Source of the DNA: Sporodiniella umbellata | Taxonomy: Eukaryota > Mucoromycota > Mucoromycetes > Mucorales > Rhizopodaceae | Direction: 5' to 3' | DNA length: 64,000 nt | Assembly (NCBI GenBank): GCA_025677835.1 | Contig: JAIXMR010000012.1 | Span: forward strand, 62,001 to 126,000 | Shown here: piece after piece, positions 1 through 11,057 of the stretch | Numbering within the stretch: the stretch's first letter is position 1 | How the letters are laid out: each line of letters begins with the position of its first letter | Made by a program: the position numbers and the translations under genes | The notes under the pieces: model-generated | What the model was told of the DNA's origin: nothing | The model's input: the letters and a program-made list of their open reading frames with translations, nothing else | Databases searched by the model: none

Positions 1-1179
1 CGCGCTCTTTTTCTAGATGAACCAATTCAGCTACAACGCGTATTTGCATTGTGAAATCGTCGGTTAATATAACGGTTGATTTAAGATTTAAGAGACTTCC
101 GATTAGCACAGGCTTTTTAAATATGATTTTGTCTATCGAGTGAAGAAAGGGAGAAAATGATTTCATATACAGACATGCGTTTGAAAAGGCTAGTTCGTAA
201 GCTTGTCGCATTAGATATCCACCGAATATATGATTTTGTACATTTCTGTATTGTGGGAACATGAAAACGTTGCTTTCTATTCCGCTATCACTCATCTTCA
301 CCTTATTTGTGTCGTCATCTTCAAGTAGATTTTGTACTAGTTTCAGGTCGAATGTATCGGGTTTTTTATGGCCATTAGATTTTCTGGCCATCTGATCTTT
401 TCTTTGTCTAGCCATTTCAATCGCATCCTTTTCTTCTTCTGACGTGGGCACGAGTGAGTTGATTTTCGTAGGTAGCTGTGTACTCGAATCTAAAGCCACC
501 ATTATAAATCTTACAGCCAGTAAAGTGTTTTTTGTAAGTGGCGTGAGTGCTTTAGGGGGATTTGCTGTCAAAGATCTACTTGGTTCTTGGCATATGTCCA
601 TTTTGACAGATACTTCCAATGAGCTTGAGCCAACAAAAGTAACATGACCGCTAATTTTGTAGTTCTGAACCTCTGCTTCTGGTAGAAATAAGTCCAGTCT
701 CTCCATGCTTGCAGTGACCATAGTAATATTTGGGGCATTAAGGTCTCGGTTATGAACATGCTTATAAGCAACAGAGGCCCCAAGATCGTCAAGGTCTTCC
801 AAAATTTTTCCCATTCTAATTTTTCGATTTGAGTCAATATATTCCTCCAAAAGCACTGGATCCGATTTGAAAGCTAGATATTTTTCCATATAGCTGTCAC
901 TCATCTAGTTTTATTAGTATGGAGCTTTTATTATTTTACTGGCTCAACTACCTTTTTCTCTAGTAGTGTATACGGCTGTGTATCAACTGTGTCAGAAAGC
1001 GGGGATTCTTTACAATTTTTGTCAGCCCAAAATCCGCTGGCCCTTGGTGAATAAAATCTTCGCTCTTCTTCAAAGCTTCTGGGAAAACTTATTTCTTTGC
1101 TTTGGGGCAAAGAGAACATATTCCTTAGCCTGCAAATCAAGAAATTTCTATAAGTGTTTGCGGGCTCGTATCTAAGCAT
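1..1179 (-). CDS. Acyl-CoA thioesterase, ACOT9-like, mitochondrial (partial, cut by window start)
   Basis: Hydrolyses acyl-CoA to free acid and CoA, by family in the mitochondrial matrix. Two exons are visible on the minus strand: 1179-940 and 904 running off the left edge, joined over a 35-base GT-AG intron (939-905, branch-like TACTAAT). The join gives ...VVEP-MSDSYMEKY, matching the DSYME motif that opens the ACOT9 core. Then follow the HotDog-type stretches GKILEDLDDLG, SGHVTFVGSSS and the second-domain hallmark IFGGYLMRQAYELA with SIDKIIFKKPVLIGS. The first exon is basic and Arg/Tyr rich (MLRYEPANTYRNFL...), as expected for a mitochondrial presequence. I chose Met 1179 over an in-frame Met at 1251 because the intervening residues do not look like family sequence. 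The C-terminus lies outside the window. Confidence 0.85.
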
Positions 1180-1251
1180 TATTGTGAATAAATTTTTCTG
1201 TAAAACATCAATATAAACAATTGGATTATTTATATGTCTTTGATTGTTCAA

Positions 1252-4200
1252 TTGTATAAACGGTATATAGTGTTAAAGATTTCTTAAAAAGATCAAACAT
1301 TTAACGTTGATATCACCTGAGCTATATTTGACTGAATCGCCCCAAAGTATGCTAGGATTTTAAGAACTCGGTTACTAATTCACTTGAGCTATATATTTGC
1401 TATTTTTCTAAGGTCTTTATGCGGAATGCTGTGTTTGAGAAACAAAACATTGTTAAAATAGCCATATAAGTAACAAACGACTCACTGTAGCCTTTTTCAA
1501 GTATCTGAGTAAGAGCTAAATTTTTCCTTAAGTAAAGCGAATAAAGAGAGAGCGCTTCAAATTTTCTCGTTTACAGCTATCCTTTCGAAGTTGTTTCGCC
1601 ATCTTTAATGTCTTTGTTTGTTCACTTCATTTTCTTTTCTTTTAAAAGAATGTATAAATAATTTGGAGTTTTGATAGATCCAATATTAAGCTGCTACTAG
1701 CTGATATGGCCATAAACACAGAGTTAATTTGCTTATATAATCTTCCAAAGCTGGAAAACTTTTACTTAAGATCTTAGAACAAATCACCGTAAGATTTGAA
1801 GATAACAAAAAAAACTTCAAATGGCATGATGCAAAAATGCACTGTCTAATTTACGTTAGATTAATTTGCATCACTGTTTCGTTTATACATCTCAGGAAAT
1901 GGGATGCTTTTTCAAATATTTTGGTAGCACAAAATAGGAAATGCACTGTTCTATCTCTGTTACAACCCGATTCCATGTGTGTTTATCAGAATATACTGTA
2001 TTATGCTTAATTTTCAAGTTCTTAATTATTTAAGGGCTTAAAAGAAAGAGATTAGTTTGTAACACTCTAAATACACGGTAAGTGAGAAAGGTGCACTTTC
2101 TATTCTATAGAGTATCAAGAAAACTTTGGATATGCACAGGCTCTACGTTTGAACTATGCATAAAGTTCTTTTTCCATGTTCCCTTTTTTAGTGGAGCTTT
2201 TTTTTCAACTCATAAGTCAAACGTACACATGATTGTCAACTGCGCCTGTTGTTATACATGTTTTATGCTCCCTCTTAAAAAGAAGTCTTTCGTGCTATCC
2301 TTTCTTTCTTATATTAAGTCCTGTCATGATACAGAAGACCAGGATATCAAGACAACAAAGTTGGAGTCTATTACAATTTTTGCCACAAAACTTTGTAAAT
2401 ATACAAGGTGCTTTTTCTGCCTCTGTGTACTAAATTGTATTTGCACTAATAGATATAATATATACCGAGCATCAGGCCTTCAGTTACAGAAACCCGCTGG
2501 CTTACGTAACTGTAGCTTTGTTTTTAACCAACAAAGATTTTCTATGGAACGAGGTCTGAATACCACAGAGTAAACCGTTTGATTGTTATACGTTTTATTA
2601 TAAAATATTTGCTATTTTTTTATGTCCAAGTTTTTAACCCATGATTTAGAGTACCTGATTACTGCCATTTCTGTAATCGTATATCTCTCGTAAAAGAACA
2701 ATACGTGTATTTTCTATCATTGAAGCTCTCTCAAATAACTATTGCTATGATACCAGCACATATTATCGATCAGAGAGAAGGGGTATAAACGGGAACAGGA
2801 ACGAAAACTAGACTTTTTTTGTTAAACAGAAATAAGGCACAATAACCTGCACTTTTCTGGTACTCTAGAATCGCTTCTAACTAAATCAACACTATGTGCT
2901 AATTTTTTTTTTAAGAGTTTAAATCAAGCTGTATATTGAGTATGTAACTATGTTTGCATGTTTTAAAGAATGTTATCAATAAGAAACTTAGAATATTTAA
3001 TCGTTTAGTTCGAAAAGATGTCGACATAATCAAGAAAATATATCTCATTGGCATTTGTCTATTTGAATAGTATTAGAGCAGAGTGCTTAGAAGAACAGAA
3101 ATACAACATTTTTTCTTTGCAGCTGGCGATTGCAGTATCCAAAATATTTATGAAAAATTGGAGTTTTTGTTAAATTCAAACAAATAAAACAGTACAAAAC
3201 AGCTATGATAGAGCAGAGCCTTTAGCATTTGAGTCTGCTTGAATAAAGGAACGAAATAAACCAAGTCGTCCCCTTTTCTTCTTTCTGTTAAATCTCTATA
3301 TATGCGAATCAAACTCTGCTTTGGGATTTGTCAAACAGGAAAAGGAAATAATATCTTTTATCAAATTATGCTGTTTTTTCCGGTAACGTGTTTGGCTGAC
3401 TTTCCCTTGAGGTGTTCATGGCTGTTTGCAAGTTTTTACCAGTCCTAAATTTTGTAGTTTCATACAATTAGTTTGCATATGTTTTCAACAGTTCGATTCC
3501 ACCTACTGTTATCTCTTTTGAAAATAGAACTATCCCATCCGCATGCTTCGCTCCACTTCTTACTTGGCTTTTAATTTCAAACCAGAGGCTCAATAGGCTA
3601 CAGCACAGTAGATAAGGCAGAAGCAAAGCAAAATATAATACCTTGAAGCGGCTTTTCCATATACCAAACGCTTATCGCGCATCTATTCTATCTACTCGTA
3701 CTTTTTAAGTTTACAACTTGTATAAATAAAGGGTTACTTATCACGGCTATTTTTATCAACAAAAATCGTTAACTGAACAATTAAAAATACCATAAAAAAA
3801 CTTTTACTTTTGATCAAAGAATGTTTCTAAGATCGTTAAGTAGCGAAAAAGATACATGCATGTAAAAAGATGACGAAGTTTTGTTTGAAGCTGACTGTAG
3901 GGTTCAGCGCTATATTTATACACGCTACTAGATTAGTTGCTAAAATTCTGTGTTATTCCACAGCATACTTTGGTTTTCGACTTCGCTTAATTTCCCTCTT
4001 TCTTTTTTTAGAAGAAAGGTGAGTAGGCAAAACAACAAGCCTTTATAGACGCTACACTGTTTTTCTTCTTTTATCTTATAGTTATCATCTATTTTTGGTC
4101 GATGTGGCAAAGAGCTTGTTAAGTTTTGCTTTTATGCTACACACGCTGCCTTTAGAGTACGGATACTCTATACAGTTTCAACAGAGAAGTGACACTTAAA

Positions 4201-4613
4201 TCAGATTACAGGTTGCCCAGTGGTAGTCTACTTTGTTGTAAAAAGTTATGGTTTTTTTTGTGAAACTAGCGTAGTTCTGAATTGGCTGCTAGCTCAACAG
4301 GAGTTGAAACGACCCAGTGTATCTCAGCTATTTGGATAAGGCATCCCCGGGTCAAAATTAAAAAATTTATTTTCATACATGTGACTGGCAGCTGCAATTC
4401 CTAAACTATAAAACCCTTAATTTCAACGTTTTTAAATTTTTCTTTGTGCTTCTGTCTTGTGCTCATTTCGGATAAATCTTTCGCCTTTTACTAAAGATTT
4501 CCGTGGATGCGGGACACTAAAGAAGTTAACCCAAATTTTTTGTTACGCAGTTGTTCTTGAGCAAAGAGCAGCAAACATTATTCAACTATTAAATGAAAAA
4601 AAGAGATATTTAT
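1252..4613. other. Long gap with no recognisable gene
   Basis: About 3.3 kb of AT-rich sequence between the thioesterase 5' end and the kinase 3' end. No reading frame has family-like sequence or a convincing exon chain. The longest open frame (2082-2573, plus strand) starts with GTG and has a Cys/Phe/Leu-rich composition typical of chance translation of T-rich DNA. No tRNA or repeat array was seen by eye. Confidence 0.6.
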
Positions 4614-6639
4614 TTACTTTTTCAAAAGCTGATCTATCTGCTTTCTCATGACCTGATTTTCTCGCTGCAACAGGTGGTTTTCTCTCTGGTATGCTTGAAG
4701 CTGATGCTCAAGAGCCTCCTACAAAAAGGAAGTAAGACATCCAACTATTTGTAGGCTTATACTTACAACCACAGAGTCTGTTGAGGATGAATCTTTTGTA
4801 TTAATTTGACTATAAAGGTTTAATAAGAGTTGTCTTTGCGCATCGTTTTGAGACAGTAACTGATTGATTTGAAAAAGAGGGACTTGCTGTTTAGTTTCCA
4901 ATCCAGCTTTTTTAAACTCTGCACACTTCGTGTCGTGTACAGGTTTTTTAAGCTTCTCTTGGCTCATAGTCCTATACAACGTTTTTCTGTCAATAGCCTT
5001 TTCTTCGGAGAAAGTAACCAGGCTTGGCTTTTCTGACGAAGTCTTTGGAGCGGGCTATCATAGTAGAACAGATTTATCAGCTTTTCCTTTTTGTCTTTTT
5101 TTTTTTTTTTTTTTTTTTTTTTTCGTTTTTACATCTTGAAAAATAGGAAAGACTGAAGGTGCTGAAGCCTGATGCTGATGCCTACCCTGCCTTGATACTC
5201 TAAAATCGACACTCAGGGCTCTTTTGGAACCAGCATGACCTTTAACTATAGCTTGACCAAAAGAAATATGCTTTTTTGGCTGACTGTCTCCAAAGTCCCA
5301 TTCGTCTGTCGTAGGATCATTTATAGTTTTTTCTGTTAAACACTTTACTGGCCTTTGGTCAATAGTTGGCAAGTCAGGAATTAGATTTTTGACCAGCCAT
5401 TCTGGCTTTTTTGCCTGTTTAAAGAACGGGTGTTGTAACAGTTTTTCGGAAGAAAGGCTTTTTAATAGATATTAATTTTGAGTATGCATAAAGCGGTATT
5501 TACCGTTTTGAAGGAGTTTTGTTCATACACATATCTATCATTTCTTTAAACGATTTAGAATATTTATTAACAGATGATTCGCGACATAACGTAGGCGGTT
5601 CGCGAGATAAAGTAAGCATTAGAACCTATAAATAAGTCATAAGTACATCAAAATGACCGAAACTTTTTTTTTTTACTTTTAAAGGGGGAAGTTTGGCAAA
5701 AGGCGCTCTTCCTGTTGCTAACTCAATGGCAGTAATGCCGAAACTCCATATATCTGCTTTGTAATCGTATTCTTCCTGCTCCATCACTTCGGGCGCCATC
5801 CAACAGGGCTATACAAAAGTACAATGAGTTTATGGATAATTTAATGAACATGTCTTTTACTGTGCCAACAAAAGTTCTACGAACACCAGTTTCCATTAAA
5901 GAGCTAGACACACCAAAGTCAGCCAGTCGAACTGTTCCATCTTGGTCCATTAACAAATTACCCGCTTTAACGTCGCGATGGATATGGCCGTTTTTGTGCA
6001 AATAAGCCAATCCTTCCAATACTTGTTTTAAAATAGTGGCAATGCTGGCCTCATCTAAACCGTCGGGAAAGGTGGTTTTGATGATGTCCAGACAGGAGCC
6101 TAGTCAATGTTATTAACAAATAAAATAAAGACTTTTTTCAAATACTTTCCCACTGACATATAAGGCGTAACAATATAAAGTTTCGATCCATGAACAAACG
6201 AACCGTATACTTGTAATATATTCGAATGTTTTGAAAGAGCCATCAAAGTGGTTTCTCTCTACAATGCATAAATAAAACGTTTGTTTCTACTTACATCTTA
6301 CTCTCAACTCATCAATTTGATTTCTTTCAAACCTGTCCAGGTTAATAACTTTGATAGCAACTTTTTTATGATGAGGTTTGTAAATAGCACTGTAGACCGT
6401 AGCGGAAGACCCATAGCCTAATTTTGAGTTTAAGCCATATATCCTGTACTGTTCTTAAATTTACCAATAGGTTGGTTTATTTCAAAATCTTCCATGTTCC
6501 AAACAGGCTGAGGCGAGGCTGGATAATGGTTGGCATCTATAGAGAAGTTGTGCGTAGATAACTTTAGGCTATTGGATCGATTTTTTAAAGCGCTATTAAC
6601 GAGAATAGGCTTGACTTGTTCGCTGTGATGAGCTATCAT
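4614..6639 (-). CDS. Ste20-family protein kinase, OSR1/SPAK (Fray)-like, with C-terminal coiled coil
   Basis: Serine/threonine kinase of the germinal-centre VI (OSR1/SPAK) type, usually linked to osmotic or ion-stress signalling. The gene has about eight exons. Exon 1 (6639-6465) ends at NQPIG and continues at 6417 with [12 protein letters not shown] (glycine loop), then [11 protein letters not shown] (lysine), [28 protein letters not shown] (catalytic loop), ADFGVSS (DFG) and, across an intron near 5870-5810, [15 protein letters not shown] and [15 protein letters not shown]. After the kinase core come [12 protein letters not shown] and DEWDFGD (PF1-like). The last exons read [19 protein letters not shown] and end at a TAA at 4614, an apparent coiled coil. 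I do not see the CCT/PF2 docking domain of animal OSR1. Met 6639 (MIAHHSEQ) is preferred to an upstream Met at 6705 whose residues are all hydrophobic and A/T-run encoded. Confidence 0.85.
5098..5123. repeat. T homopolymer (about 25 bases)
   Basis: Uninterrupted T run (A run on the coding strand) inside the kinase gene. A GT precedes it on the minus strand (GTAAAAACG), so it probably lies in an intron rather than encoding a poly-lysine stretch. Confidence 0.7.
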
Positions 6640-7281
6640 TCCAAAAGCCAAACAAAATAGGGCCAGATAAAAACAAAAACAAAAGATAAAAAAAAAAAAA
6701 AGCAAATATACAAAAAAAAAAAAAGATGCTATTTATAATAAGGATGAAATAAACCAATAAGGGAGATATTGGAAGCAGAAGGTTATAATATTTGATACTA
6801 TTAAAAAAGTACAGTGCCTCCTTATTCTCCTTTAATAGTTCTTTACATAGTACAGTCCAGGTATCTATCAGTTTTCGGAAGCTACTTTTTAATGACGCAT
6901 AAATATATATTAGTGTATCTCCTTAGATATAATATAGGGCAAGGTAGCTTTAGGCTACCTTCAAAGATTGTCATAGAATGCATTAGTTCTGGACATATCA
7001 TTCATGCTAAACAAAGCGAATAAACACAAAGGCTTCATATATCCACTATCTGAATACACATCTGTTTCAATCAAAAATCGGTTCCTAGTAAACTAAGCTT
7101 AAGATCATTGGTATACATACAGTTAGAGCAACACTTGATGAATATAAAAAGAGCAAAGTTCTATTGGTGTGCACAAACTCAGAAGACTTTTTCATGTACA
7201 GATTTTTAAAAAAGAAATCCACACCTCGGGGTTTTGTGTTTTTCTTTTTTCTTTTTCTTTTTGTCTTTAGAAAAAACCAAA
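6640..7281. promoter_or_regulatory. Shared divergent promoter region
   Basis: Gap of about 640 bases between two divergent genes (kinase on minus, XRCC2-like on plus). A pyrimidine-rich tract (TTTTTCTTTTTTCTTTTTCT type, 7230-7268) lies just before the plus-strand start. A short open frame at 6814-7023 shows no family features. Confidence 0.5.
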
Positions 7282-7952
7282 ATGCCTTTTTTGCTAAACT
7301 TTATATCTAAAATCCATCATGAATCGGCATTTGAAGTAAGTCATTGCTAGTAAACGGACCTCTTTTTTATATCAGCAAGTCAAAAGAGGGTTTCCTCTAT
7401 CTTTTTCCCAAATAGACATTTGCTCGAGGTCAAAGAGATAGTGAAACTGTCAAAGTCCCCTATGAAGAAATGCAGGCCAGTATAGGCGTCTTGAAAAGAG
7501 GAGATTGGATCGATCTGCACGGCCCTTCAGGGAGCGGAAAGACAGTGGTGATGATGGATCTGGCAAAGCACAGCCTGTATGAGCGCTCAGAACACATTCT
7601 ATATATTGATTTCGATCAGCGTACAGAACCAATTATGGATGATAGATTCCATCTTTTTCACCTGAAAGATACAAGCAGTTTAAGCAAGTTGCTTGAACGC
7701 TGGCTAGAGGAGCATGTAGAATTGGATGTCCTTTGGATGATGATCGATAATGCAGGCTCAATAGTGTGTTGGGACGAAATCAGGGCTTTGAAAGACAAGT
7801 GGGGGTTTGTCTTGTTAACTAGTACACCTATAAAAAGTCCTTTACAACAGCAGGTTCAATATCAATTCAAACAAAGCATAAATGACGTAATTCAGATGGA
7901 GTTAACCTCGCCTGTACACAAAGGCCCCTTTGCTATTACATTGTCCACTTAA
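7282..7952 (+). CDS. RAD51 paralogue, XRCC2-like
   Basis: RecA-fold ATPase-like protein of homologous recombination. Two exons, 7282-7335 and 7416-7952, joined over an intron 7336-7415 to give HHESAFE-TFARGQRD, which parallels the short N-terminal ESG..LLARL motif of XRCC2. A Walker A motif is present (HGPSGSGKTVVMM), then ILYIDFDQR, DRFHLFHLKDTSSLSKLLE and LWMMIDNAGSIVCWDE in the Walker B position, where XRCC2 has LLILDSLSAFYWID. About 196 residues, shorter than animal XRCC2 (about 280): the C-terminal third is missing. Similarity to XRCC2 is judged by eye from motif order. Another RAD51 paralogue is possible. Confidence 0.65.
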
Positions 7953-8317
7953 TGTAAACCGATATAATATCCTGACAAACTTCTTTTTTCCTGTACTGTA
8001 TGGAATTAGATGTATACTGTTACTATTGCCTCTAATCGATTTTACATCGATCTCTTTGTTTTTCTTTTCAACATAAGATACCTTTAAGGTTCAATCATTT
8101 ACTTAATAGTCAATACAAGATGTACGTTTTAGTAGGCTGCCTCTTTATTTGTTGATTTATATACACTACTTAAGCGCAATGCAGATTGGGCATTCAAAGT
8201 GTCTTTTTTTTTTTTGGGCTCTCAATCAAGAGCTAAACGGGCTGGATTTTTAGCGAGCATTCTATCATTGTTTATTTACTCCTTTTTTTTTTTTTGTGTG
8301 TGTGTGTGTGTGTGTGT
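7953..8317. other. Intergenic spacer with (GT)n run next to a start codon
   Basis: No gene seen. It ends in a T run followed by a TG dinucleotide repeat (8296-8317) that directly abuts the Rce1 start codon and therefore probably lies in its 5' UTR. Confidence 0.6.
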
Positions 8318-9184
8318 ATGATGGCCATCTCAACGGGTTTAGCTAATTTGACTTGCGTGGGATTCACAGTTATTTACGTTGCTGGATTCTATCTGTTTAA
8401 GACAACTGGATCGCGAAACGATCCGCGGGTCATCCGGGCACGAATGAAGGCAGTGGCCGTTGCTTCCTTCATATCTATGTGCATCGTATATCAGCTCACT
8501 GACGACAATCTACTAGTTGCATTAGGCCTGATGCCTTCTCTAGCTGTTTTAAAGCCTGTTATTTTGACTATGCTGCTCTTTCTTGGTCCATTGTCGATAA
8601 TGTATTTTGATCGTGAGTTATTCTTTCAGAGTAATTTCGATTTCAAAAGAGATTTAGTTGAAAGTTTTACACAGCCGTTGGGCCAACGCAACTACATTGT
8701 GGTAATATCTAAAAAAAAAAAAAAGAAAACAGAATTTGTATTTAGCTTGGATTTTATAGGCTCCCTTAACGGAAGAATTCGTTTTTAGAGCATGTATGAT
8801 TGCCACATTACATCAAGCTGATTATTCTAGAAACTACTTGATATTTGCATCTCCACTCTATTTTGGTCTTGGTAAAAATGAGAGGGGTTTTTTTTTCACA
8901 AGTTTGCTCACTTCTGGTTCCCGCTTTGTTTTTATTAGCGCATTTACACCATGTATGGGAAAATTACCATGCTTTGGGCAAAACTAAAAAAGCTTTAAGA
9001 CAAGCTTTATGTGGATCATTGTTCCAGTTTGCCTACACGAGTGTTTTTGGTTGGTATGTAAGCTATCTGTTTTTGAAGACCGGTAGTCTGTGGCCTTCTG
9101 TGTTGTGTCATTCGTTCTGTAATATCATGGGTTTTCCGGATTTTAGTAGGATACAAGATCAAAATGAGATCCCCAAGAGAGGTG

Positions 9185-9215
<31 letters not shown>

Positions 9216-9378
9216 AGCCAGAAAATGAAAGGCCAAATGATTGTTTATATGTGAGAGCTAATAGAAGGTATAATATATGATAGTCACTGTGGCATGTTTT
9301 CCAATAGGAGTGATTTTGTTTGTTGTTTTTTTCCAGTCTTTGTCGGACATTGGCACGATTTCGATATATTGGAAGTAG
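8318..9378 (+). CDS. RCE1: CAAX prenyl protease 2 (Rce1), ER membrane endopeptidase
   Basis: Removes the last three residues of prenylated CAAX proteins such as Ras in the ER membrane. Four exons: 8318 to about 8703, 8760-8869, about 8937-9175, and 9281-9378. Joined protein: several hydrophobic segments, RNYIVV/APLTEEFVFRACM (the EExxxR motif), FGLAHLHHVWE (FxxxH), and CHSFCNIMGFP (second His and Asn). These are the conserved catalytic residues of the ABI/CPBP family. The last exon reads PIGVILFVVFFQSLSD and ends with TAG at 9376, matching the terminal membrane segment of Rce1. Intron 3 contains a run of 30 A. Two Met codons lie at 8318 and 8321; either may be used. The stop lies 7 bases from the stop of the convergent neighbour. 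Confidence 0.93.
9185..9214. repeat. A homopolymer (30 bases) in an intron of RCE1
   Basis: Thirty consecutive A residues, directly after the GTG of a donor site, in the third intron of the Rce1 gene. Confidence 0.9.
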
Positions 9379-9385
9379 TGGTCTG

Positions 9386-10286
9386 TTACTTTTTATCGCT
9401 TGGTTTCTTATCCTCCAAGACGTTCTCAAGCAACCTCTTTGTACAATCCTTCACCAAATAAAACGCATCACCTCTTTGTAGTCTTGTCCAAAATTTCGAA
9501 AAAAAAGCCTGTTGTGTACCATCTTTCCATGAGTCTATGTACAGTTGTGACATGTTTTGCAAAGGTCTAAGGGTTTTGTGTATAAGCTTAGTTGCTGTTT
9601 CGAAAAGACAGATCAATAAAGACTAGTATATGTACGCACTGAAGCTGTTGATTTACCATGCTCGCCAGAACGATCTATCTCCTTCCCTAAGTCTATGTTG
9701 TAATAGTCTGGGGAGTTTTCCGGTTGTATTATTTTAGTGTCTACTAAAGAGACCGGTAAGTTGGCTTTGCTCAGATATCTCATTCACTACCTTGAAGGAT
9801 ATGTTCTTTGCATCTTTTAGGCGTTTTGGCTACTGTTATCCATATGCCGTGAAAAGGGTTCTGCATACCTTTATCTTTTCCGGACTCTGCCAAGGCTCTT
9901 TGCCTGGTTAGCTTTCGGCTTTCTTTCAAAAAGCACACCATAGTGCATTGCTTGCAACGCTGAAACATTCTTTCCACCATCTCCTTATCTTTTGCATGTG
10001 GAGGTGCTGGCAAGCCGGAATTGGTAACTAGGTAGCACTTCTCGTCCCACACCAGGTCCTTGTCCTTTTCATTAACTAAGCTTCGGTTGATGCCAAACAA
10101 GAAGAGTGTGTTCGTTTTGGGCTGCTCGGGTGTGTCTTCTTCGTTTGTTGTAGTGGGTTTTTCAGACCACCAAGGCGATAATAACGAGGCTTTGTCTTCA
10201 GACGAAGGGGGAGGGGGTGTTGGCACTTGGGGTGGTAAAAGCGTAGTGTCCTGATCGTCTTCATTTGCTTTATTTTGATCGGTCAT
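9386..10286 (-). CDS. Unrecognised protein, three exons
   Basis: I do not recognise the family. Exon 1 begins at Met 10286 and exon 3 ends with TAA at 9386. Joining over GT-AG introns near 9789-9744 and 9658-9602 keeps the frame through HILQ-VDTKIIQPENSPDYYNIDLGKEI-DRSGEHATKLIHKTL and gives about 265 residues. The N-terminal 60 residues are disordered, rich in Pro, Thr and acidic residues. The rest has a compact look (TLFLFGINRSLVNEKDKDLVW, CYLVTNSGLPAP, MFQRCKQCTMVCF, HGIWITVAKTPKRCKEHI) and a basic C-terminus ending KPSDKK. No signal peptide or membrane segment. Probably a real gene because intron phases agree and the ORF of exon 1 is long for such AT-rich DNA; it may be lineage-specific. 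Confidence 0.7.
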
Positions 10287-11057
10287 TGTGTAGGTCTTTT
10301 GTAAATTGATGGAAAAAAAGAAAAGTAGTCTAAAATAAAAACAAGACGATACAAATATAAAGCACTATTTTCGGACGTTGAATTTGCGCTTCAGTTCATT
10401 TTCAACATAAAAGGAAAGCTGCGAGACTTGTTCAATTGTGCGTCAGCATTTTTTTTTTTTCAAGAAAAAAAAAAAAAAAAAAAAAAAATAAGCGCATCAA
10501 AATCTCAGCAAGCAAAACGTTTACATCAAACTAAAAGGCACGCATAGAAGCAAAGGACACGTTAAGCTTGAGAGGTGGTATAAAGGGTTGCATAAAGTTG
10601 CATTGATTACCTTATTTGGATACTCTGTTTGTAGAGTTTTGCTAGACTTTTAATAAATCAAAGCAGGATGCAGAGGACAGTCCGTAAGGAAATGATCAAA
10701 AAGCCAATTACATCGAGGCTGTTCTTATCGAAACTGAACTACGCACAGCAACCTCAACAGTGTCACTCTTCATTTTTTAAACTCGCCTACAAAACAAACC
10801 CTGAGCTGAAAATCAAATTTGGCTTCTTTTTTTTTTCGAGTCAAAAAAAAGTTTCTAAAGAATAACATTTAACATTATTTTTTCTTTTATTCCCTTTTTC
10901 CCTTTTCTATCTCGCTTTTTTCTCTTTTTCTTTTTCTTTTTCTTTCTTTTGCCTCTATTTTATTTCTTTTTTGTTCCTTTTATCTTTCCCTCTTTAACTC
11001 TTCTCCCTTTCTTTTCTTTTTTTCCTTGTTTTTGTATTGAGGAAATAAAAATATAGA
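10287..11057. promoter_or_regulatory. Divergent promoter region with polypyrimidine tract
   Basis: Holds a T run followed by an A run (10449-10489) that could fold into a hairpin, and a long CT-rich tract on the plus strand (about 10877-11030) just before the KH-protein start, as seen before several well-expressed genes here. A 65-codon open frame at 10668-10865 has no recognisable features. Confidence 0.55.

Noticed and set aside
2082..2573. 163-codon plus-strand open frame
   Set aside because: It starts with GTG, is rich in Cys/Phe/Leu from T-rich DNA, and shows no motif or neighbouring exon.
4287..4370. tRNA-like A box (TAGCTCAACAGG)
   Set aside because: No matching B box, T arm or acceptor stem could be folded around it.
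5058..5130. Poly-lysine stretch in the kinase
   Set aside because: The A run follows a GTAAAAACG donor-like site and is more likely intronic.
8294..8317. Poly-(Val-Cys) N-terminal extension of Rce1
   Set aside because: Comes from reading the (TG)n repeat and a TTG codon; the ATGs at 8318/8321 are better.
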